64,000 bases of DNA, from contig JAVKOQ010000089.1 in the NCBI GenBank assembly GCA_031835245.1, positions 62,001-126,000 of the forward strand, given 5' to 3'. The position numbers and the translations under genes are program-made. The notes below the pieces were generated by a model, which did not search any database, was not told the origin of the DNA, and saw nothing but the letters and a program-made list of their open reading frames with translations. The stretch's first letter is position 1. Each line of letters begins with the position of its first letter. This document shows positions 58,319 through 64,000 of this stretch, piece after piece. This DNA is from Balamuthia mandrillaris (Eukaryota > Discosea > Longamoebia > Balamuthiidae).

Positions 58319-61300
58319 ATGCCAACGAGAGGAAGCCAACGCAACGACGACTACCGCCATGGCGATGCGGGTACCTCGATGCCAGTCGACCTCTACCGAC
58401 GAGGCCGGTGGTTGGTTCTGGTGGTGGACGTTCCAGGTTGGAAGAAAGACGAGGTCGAGGTCGAGTTTCGCTCCCTTCGCTCCGACCAAGAGAGAGATGA
58501 GCGAGAGAGGCGAAAGCAGAGGAATCACATCATTTTGAGGAAAAAGAAGGTGCCCACCATCAAAACGGAGAAGAAGGACGTAAGGGCAGTGGAGCATTTT
58601 CTCAACGAGAGAATCGACAGCTTTGACGGCGGCTCTTGGCTCGACATTATACCGTCTAACGCCATAGAGAAGCAGACGAAGAATGAGGAGCGAAAAGTGG
58701 ATCTGCCGAATGGGCTGAGACTCTCCAGGAAGAGTCTCCGTTGGGAGCTTCGCATGGGAGTGTTGAAGTTGAAGCTACGCGTCAAGTCGGACGACAAGCA
58801 GCGGACATGCATTGCGGTTCGCTTTTCGAGCGACGGCATTACCACGAACATCGAACGGCCGAAGAAGAAGAAGAAGAAAGAAGAGCAGGAAAACTTGGAA
58901 GCATTGTTTCCTATGGAAGAACAAATGGATGAAGGTGAAGAAGTGGATGACGATGCTGATGATGATGAAGACGACGACGATGATGAAGCAGAAAGAGAAC
59001 GGAAACGAAACGAAATAGAACTACTAGAGAGAGAAAGATTTGAAAGAGAGAGACAGGAGCGAGAGCATCAACGAGAGCGAGAGAGACTAGAAAGAGAAGA
59101 AAGCGAGCGAGCGAGGCAAGAAAGAGAAAGATTAGAAAAAGAAAGACACGAGCGTGAAAGAGAAGCAAGAGAGCGACGAGAACGAGAGAGAAATGAACAA
59201 GACAGACTAAACCGTGAAAGACGAGAACGAGAAAGGCTTGAAAGAGAACGGTTAGAAAGAGAAAAACAGCAAGAACTAGAAAGACGAGAGCGAGAAAGAA
59301 TTAAGCGCGAGAGACGAGCACTAGAGCTAGCGAAAGAACGAGAAAGAGAACGACAACGAAAGCAACCACCAGAAAGAAAAGAACAGGAAGAAGAACAGGA
59401 AGGAGCAAAAGCAGCCCCTAGAATAAAAGTGGAAAGAGGAGAATGGAGAGAGAGGTACGATGACGGAGATTGGGCCTTTTTGTTGGAACTGAAACGAGTC
59501 TTAGCAAAGAGAAAGCAACGAGAAGCTGAACTTCAACAATATTATCAACAATATGAACAACAGCAGCAACAGCGTCGCTATCAACCTCAACAACAGCAAC
59601 AACAAATTCATCCACAACGTATTCTTCTTCATCACCATCAACAAGAAAGCGAACAAGAGCACAAAACCAATGTTACAGTGACGCATTCACGAGAAAAAGA
59701 GAAAGAGAAAGAGAATGAGAAAGAGAAAGAGAAAGAGAAAGAGAAAGAGAAAGAGAAAGAGAAAGAGAAAGAGAAAGAGAAAGAGAAAGAGAAAGAGAAA
59801 GAGAAAGAGAAAGAGAAAGAGAAAGAGAAAGAGAAAGAGAAAGAGAAAGAGAAAGAGAAAGAGAAAGAGAAAGAGAAAGAGAAAGAGAAAGAACACTGTG
59901 ACGAGGATGACTACGAAGAGGATGATGAAGAACAAGAAGATGCGGAAGGACGATCGATAGGAAAGTTGGGTCAACGGGTAAGAAGCTCTTCTGGGAGTCG
60001 AAGAAGCATGAAATGGAAAGGAGAGACGCTAAAGCGAAGGAAAGATGCCGTAAGACAGGTTCGAAAAAGTTGGATGTTGAGAGAACAGGAAGTGAGAGAG
60101 ATGCTAGAGCAAGAAGAGAAAACAGAGGAAGAACGGAAAGCAAAGAGATCCACAAGAAGCAGGACGACGTCAACGACGGAAGGGTCCCTTCACCTTCCTT
60201 CCGATGGGTTTTCTTCTTCCTCTTCCGCCGTTGAGCTTCATTCTGCTTCATATGCAAAGCAAGAAGAACAAAGTGAAGGTGATGGAAGTGTAATGACGAT
60301 TCGTTCAGCTTCATTGCCTCTGTTGCCTATCGAGTCGTTAGTGGTAAAACATGATGGAGAAGAAAAAGAAGCGGAAGAAGAAAGAGAAGGCGATGAAGAT
60401 CGACAGAAGCAAAATGGCGAAGAACACGAAGAAAAGGATTTGTACTCTACAAATGCGATGATATCACTTCGTACCAACCGGGACAATGAAAACGAGAATG
60501 AGGAGACGAGGGCAGATGAAGAAGAAGAAGAAGAAGAAGAAGAAGAACATGGTGATGAAGAACGGAAAGACGATGATGATGATGAAGATGAAGCACAAGG
60601 AGGAGAAGGATGCGAAGGTAGAAGAGAAGAAGGTGGAGGAGGAGATGAACCCGAAACAGAACGAGAGGAGAAGCAGGAGAAAAAAGAGGACGGAAAAGAG
60701 AAGCAAGAAGCTAAGAATGAACCAAAACAACGCGAGGAAGAATGTACAAAGGGTAGAAAAACGCGGCATAAACACGCCCCGAAACGAAAAGAACGAAAAA
60801 CGCAGATATACAAAGAAGACGAGAAGTCTTCAAAAACGAAAGAAAGATATACTTCTGACGAAGAACGATCCTTGGATTACAGCTCAACGGACAGAGAAGA
60901 AGAGGAAGAAGAAACAAGCGAAAGCGATATAGAACGGGTAGAGCGTTCCTCCAGTGGTCCTGTATTAACAAAACGCACGAGAATGAAGAAGAAAGAGGAA
61001 CCGATGTTCAAACGACTCACAAAGACGAGATCCGTTGCTGGGATAAGAACGCAACAAGAAGAAGAAGAAGAAAAAGAGAAGGCAAAGTTGAGAAAGAAGA
61101 AGAGAGCAAGCTTTGGACCAGACATGCTTTGGCGGAGGAAGAAGGAAACCGATGATGAAGAAAGCGAGGAGGGATCACCAACAATGAAGAAAAAGAAGAA
61201 GAAACGAAAGCGACGAGAACGAGTAAACAGTTTGAAGCATGCGTTAACTTGCTCTTGGGGTCAACATCACCATCACGACATGAATGAATCACCAGAAGAA

Positions 61301-61393
61301 CGAGAAGAAGAAGGCGATGACAAAGTAAAAGCGAAGAAAAAGGAAAAGACAAGGAAGAAAGAGGAAGAAAAAACAAAGCAAAGAGAAGGTTAA
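58319..61393 (+). CDS. Hsp20-like domain fused to giant charged coil
   Basis: Single open exon. Residues 1-190 look like an alpha-crystallin/p23-type beta-sandwich: MPVDLYRRGRWLVLVVDVPG with WKKDEVEVEF, then LRWELRMGVLKLKLRVKS. The rest (about 830 aa) is a charged polymer. A run of (E/R)-rich coil repeats (RERERLERE, RRERERLERERLEREK) precedes a Gln/His patch, then about 30 perfect EK dipeptides coded by GAGAAA, then acidic Glu/Asp and Lys/Arg blocks. Such (EK)n chains form long single alpha helices or polyampholytes. Start at MPTRGSQR chosen; ATG 58148 would add a minisatellite-coded leader. Function unknown; a chaperone-like head on a rod is inferred. Confidence 0.65.
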   Translation: MPTRGSQRNDDYRHGDAGTSMPVDLYRRGRWLVLVVDVPGWKKDEVEVEFRSLRSDQERDERERRKQRNHIILRKKKVPTIKTEKKDVRAVEHFLNERIDSFDGGSWLDIIPSNAIEKQTKNEERKVDLPNGLRLSRKSLRWELRMGVLKLKLRVKSDDKQRTCIAVRFSSDGITTNIERPKKKKKKEEQENLEALFPMEEQMDEGEEVDDDADDDEDDDDDEAERERKRNEIELLERERFERERQEREHQRERERLEREESERARQERERLEKERHEREREARERRERERNEQDRLNRERRERERLERERLEREKQQELERRERERIKRERRALELAKERERERQRKQPPERKEQEEEQEGAKAAPRIKVERGEWRERYDDGDWAFLLELKRVLAKRKQREAELQQYYQQYEQQQQQRRYQPQQQQQQIHPQRILLHHHQQESEQEHKTNVTVTHSREKEKEKENEKEKEKEKEKEKEKEKEKEKEKEKEKEKEKEKEKEKEKEKEKEKEKEKEKEKEKEKEKEHCDEDDYEEDDEEQEDAEGRSIGKLGQRVRSSSGSRRSMKWKGETLKRRKDAVRQVRKSWMLREQEVREMLEQEEKTEEERKAKRSTRSRTTSTTEGSLHLPSDGFSSSSSAVELHSASYAKQEEQSEGDGSVMTIRSASLPLLPIESLVVKHDGEEKEAEEEREGDEDRQKQNGEEHEEKDLYSTNAMISLRTNRDNENENEETRADEEEEEEEEEEHGDEERKDDDDDEDEAQGGEGCEGRREEGGGGDEPETEREEKQEKKEDGKEKQEAKNEPKQREEECTKGRKTRHKHAPKRKERKTQIYKEDEKSSKTKERYTSDEERSLDYSSTDREEEEEETSESDIERVERSSSGPVLTKRTRMKKKEEPMFKRLTKTRSVAGIRTQQEEEEEKEKAKLRKKKRASFGPDMLWRRKKETDDEESEEGSPTMKKKKKKRKRRERVNSLKHALTCSWGQHHHHDMNESPEEREEEGDDKVKAKKKEKTRKKEEEKTKQREG
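59690..59891 (+). repeat. GAGAAA hexanucleotide array coding for (EK)n
   Basis: About 33 nearly perfect GAGAAA units inside the coding frame, giving Glu-Lys alternation with one GAGAAT interruption near the start. The frame is kept because the unit is 6 bp. Confidence 0.95.
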
Positions 61394-61466
61394 ACTTGCT
61401 CTCTTTCTTATTTGTATAGTAGTATTTATAAACTCAAAAACAAGCAAAGAAAAAGAGAAGAAAGCG

Positions 61467-62306
61467 TTACAGAGCATCCGCAGTAAGTGGTTTCCAAGGA
61501 GAATACCGTTTGTCCAAACAAATGAAGCGGGTGGCGCATCCTCCTCTTTCAAAATAATCGTTCAACTCTTCCACATCGTGCAACCAAGCGGGCAAGCTTC
61601 GCTCACTGTAGTTCGGAAGAATGTACACTTCTTTCACGGAGGAAGGAAGTCCTCTTTTCAACATTGTTGCGAGGTCACAGAGAAAGATGGTGCTGAGCAA
61701 GTACAAGCGCCGAAGAGAGGAAGGAAGATCGGAGAAGCTCGCTTCTATCTTGGTGCTGCTAAAAAAACTGCTTCCAACCCTGCAGTCCAACAAGCAAAAG
61801 CTTCTCAACGTCCTTGGCAAGCTCTTACACAGCCGATTCACCGTTGGAACCCAAAATTCTTCCTCGTCGAAAAGAGTGCTGTCCTCGTGTGTCTTTTTCA
61901 TCGATAGGTGCCAGCGGGGGTCTCCCCCCAGAGAGAAGACGTGCAAATGGGGAGGAAGAGCATGCACCACTTCGCCAAAGCGTTGCAACAAGTCGGGATG
62001 GCAGTGATGGAGGAGGAGGGTGTGCAAGCCACGGGGGAGCAGCTCCAGGAGGCGCTGGTCCAACTGCCTGCAGTACTCCGCGGAGAAGGTGTGGAGGGCT
62101 GGGGTTTGTTGGGAGAGGGAGAGGAAGCCCTCGGCCGTGAAGTTGCCACAGTGAGAGAGGACCAGCTTGCGGAGGGTGGAGGGCAGAATGCCCAACACCT
62201 TGTTGTTCAGTTTGTGGCAGTACGCGAAGTCTTTTGTTCGTTTGCAATGCGTGTGAGAGAGCAGAAAGAACATAAGAGGAGAGAACAAGGGGGAGGGAGA
62301 AGCATT

Positions 62307-62338
<32 letters not shown>

Positions 62339-63119
62339 GAGAGAGAGGAGAAAAGAAGGAAGCAGAGAACCAACCCAAGACCTGAATGGAGGAAGAGATG
62401 GAGGAGAGGCGGCGCAACAAGGAAGTGGCAGCATTGTTGCTGAGCCTGGCGGGCATGCGGAAGTAATAGAGCTGGGAGAGGGCCAAGGAGCGGAGCTCCC
62501 CGTTGCTCAGGCTGATGGCCAAGAGGTCCTTGCTGTCCAGGTAGGAGAATATCACTGCCAGCATCTCCGGTGGAAGTGTCCCCACCCCTTCTTCTTCTTC
62601 CTCCTCTTCCTCCTCCACCTCCGCTTCTTCTTCTTCTTCTTTTTGTTCTTGTTCTTCTTGTTGTGCTTCATCGTGGAGAGGTGCCATGGCTTGTTCTTTG
62701 TCTTCTGTCCCATGTGGTTCTGCGCCTCCTCCACTTGCTCCTTCTCCTTCTTTTTGGTCTGCTGCTTCTGCCGCTTCTGCTTGGTTTTGTGGTGGTGTTG
62801 TTTGTTCTTCCTCTTCTACTCCTTCTACTTCTGCTTCTGCTTGGTCTTGTGGCAGTGGAAGGGGGAGGGCAGCTTGTTCTTTTTGTTGTTGTTGTTGTTC
62901 TTTGTGCCGCTTTCTTCTGAGTTTTGTTGCCATCTTTCTTCTTTGTTCCCTTCCGACCTCCCACTCATCCTCCTCTTCATCTTCATCCTCTCCACATTCC
63001 TCCTCCTCCTCCTCCTCCTCCTCCTGCTTCTCCCCTTCCGCTTCCTCCTCCTCCTCCTCTGCTTCCTCCTTCCTCCTCGCCTCTTCTTCTTGGCTTGTTA
63101 TCTCCTCTTTTCTTTCCAT
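61467..63119 (-). CDS. F-box protein with FNIP/LRR-like repeats
   Basis: An N-terminal Glu-rich region (about 200 aa) precedes the F-box (TLPPEMLAVIFSYLDSKDLL, AISLSNGELRSLALSQLYYF). The C-terminal half has repeats with LP-x2-L-x2-L: LPSTLRKLVLSHCGNFT, LPRGLHTLLLHHCHPDLL, LPRTLRSFCLLDCRVG, LPSSLRRLYLLSTIFLC and LPSSVKEVYILPNYSE. They resemble LRRs or the FNIP repeats common in Amoebozoa. A likely intron at about 62243-62385 (GA run on plus, CT in sense, GT-AG borders) contains no stop and is read through in the open frame ([20 protein letters not shown]), so the 550-aa frame overstates the protein. The motif TGTCGACAAA lies 22 bp upstream of the start. Confidence 0.8.
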
Positions 63120-63311
63120 TTTTTATTATTTGTGAATTACTGTCGACAAAACTTTACTCAGATGGCAAAATGTCCCAATTTATCGATATCAACGGAAATT
63201 ATCGATAACCTGGAAAAGTTGTTCACAAAATGGCAAATATTCAATAAATATTAACAATGTCGACAACATTCACGTTCATCGCAGAAGAAGAAGACTGTCG
63301 CATTCTCTGGT
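63120..63311. promoter_or_regulatory. Short intergenic region with two GTCGAC motifs
   Basis: TGTCGACAAA at 63141-63150 and AATGTCGACAAC at about 63257, separated by ATCGATA words (TTATCGATATC, TTATCGATAA at about 63180-63208). Confidence 0.55.
63141..63150. promoter_or_regulatory. TGTCGACAAA motif, F-box/FNIP gene
   Basis: 22 bp upstream of the minus-strand start at 63119. Confidence 0.5.
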
Positions 63312-63991
63312 TCAACAACGCGCGATAGCCAGGCCATCACCACGAGGATCAGAGCCACCCCACATCACCCATCTCCCTTCCCTCTCTTTCTTCGCCAGAA
63401 TAATTTGGCCTCTTCCAAACAACGAACGCTCGTTGCCGCTGATAACAAAGCCTCTTCCCTCCTCTCCCTCTTCTGCTTTCCTTTCTTCCACGCTGTGGCC
63501 TTTTTGCTTTAATCCCTTGATCACTTGTTCCGAGATTCCTTCTTCCAATGCCACTCTGCTTGTCGTTGTTCCTTCTCCTTGTTGACCGATGGAAGTGGTT
63601 GCCAAAATACAACAGCGAGGAGCGTCCAGCGCTTGTTGTGGGTCCATCTTAAAATCGATCATGTTGAGAAGCACTTGAAGATGTCCTTGTGGCTGCATAA
63701 ATGCGCCCATCACGCCGAAACAGCAAAAGAGGTCTTCTTTTTGTTGTCCGTTTGGAGGTATTCTTGTAGCCATTCCTTTTTTTTGTTTTTTTGTTAGTTC
63801 CCATTACAGAATAAAAGAAAAGGCAGAGAAGAGCAATACGAACCGGGAATAATGGTATGATAGGGCCGTTTGCGAGGAGCTAAGGCATTGGGATGGCCTT
63901 CCAACATGCTGAAATTGTGCCCTCTGTTATGTAACGTAAATCCACATCCTTTTATATTGTTGAAACGATATATGTGAGAAAACTCAAGCAA
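63312..63991 (-). CDS. GGT: Gamma-glutamyltransferase family, 5' end missing
   Basis: Splits or transfers gamma-glutamyl groups (glutathione metabolism). Two exons are seen. The upstream one (to about 63854) has [34 protein letters not shown]. The second reads [54 protein letters not shown], then GFGRGQ-type [12 protein letters not shown] and [13 protein letters not shown] at the C-terminus. The [17 protein letters not shown] and GGSDPR blocks are diagnostic of the small-subunit part of GGT. The junction is phase-correct (PG/M). The catalytic Thr and the N-terminal part lie beyond the window. The conserved GFGRGQ here reads LFGRGQ. Confidence 0.88.
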
Positions 63992-64000
63992 GAAGAAAGA

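Noticed and set aside
61908-63254. 448-codon plus-strand frame
   Set aside because: Antisense of the F-box/FNIP gene and its Glu-rich N-terminus.

Overview
This window is nuclear DNA from a unicellular eukaryote. It carries about 26 protein genes on both strands. Most are split by short GT-AG introns, and many of those introns are filled with CT/TTC/TTG microsatellites. No rRNA, complete tRNA, CRISPR array, transposon or virus was found. The gene content is that of a free-living protist: an SH3-DH-PH-ankyrin-SH3 RhoGEF, an F-box protein with FNIP/LRR-like repeats, a CRY-DASH photolyase-like protein, calcineurin, a PhyH dioxygenase and an SNF4-like CBS protein. An amoebozoan fits best, but that is inference from family content and not a proven placement. 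Exon boundaries below were chosen by hand from family conservation, codon phase and splice sites. Gene spans run from start codon to stop codon and include introns.

Layout. 1-6.8 kb: the 3' part of DMAP1/SWC4 (+), an aspartyl beta-hydroxylase-domain protein (-), a C-terminally membrane-anchored unknown (-), two very small GC3-rich genes (+) and a secreted Cys-repeat protein (+). 7-24.6 kb: a long minus-strand block holding CRY-DASH, CUE-PhyH dioxygenase, RhoGEF, PREY (PYURF), a 219-aa unknown with a weak ART-like look, SFSWAP/SURP splicing regulator and RBM28/NOP4. 25-28 kb: eIF1 and a four-finger U1-type zinc-finger protein (+). 28-31.3 kb: thimet oligopeptidase (-). 31.7-38.1 kb: a Nup214/Nup159-like FG nucleoporin (+). 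38.2-39.7 kb: CBS protein (-). 40-42.6 kb: calcineurin A (+). 42.7-45.8 kb: two convergent unknowns. 46.5-47.7 kb: a Speedy/RINGO-type cyclin-like CDK activator (+). 48.3-50 kb: a PH-domain protein (-). 51.1-54.7 kb: a small basic protein and phosphatidylserine synthase (+). 55.5-61.4 kb: F-box/WD40 protein and an Hsp20-like plus giant charged-coil protein (+). 61.5-64 kb: F-box/FNIP-LRR protein and the 3' part of gamma-glutamyltransferase (-).

The genes are mostly housekeeping functions with no operon logic. They cover chromatin (DMAP1), ribosome biogenesis and translation (RBM28, eIF1), splicing (SFSWAP), nuclear transport (Nup214), lipid synthesis (PTDSS), signalling (RhoGEF, calcineurin, CBS) and cell cycle or ubiquitin control (RINGO, two F-box proteins). 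The most unusual signals are the protist Speedy/RINGO gene, a palindromic TTTGTCGACAAA-type motif clustered just upstream of start codons, a 49-bp tandem repeat carrying three tRNA B-box-like cores in a divergent promoter, a translatable minisatellite shared by two unrelated genes, and strong strand asymmetry of intronic microsatellites.
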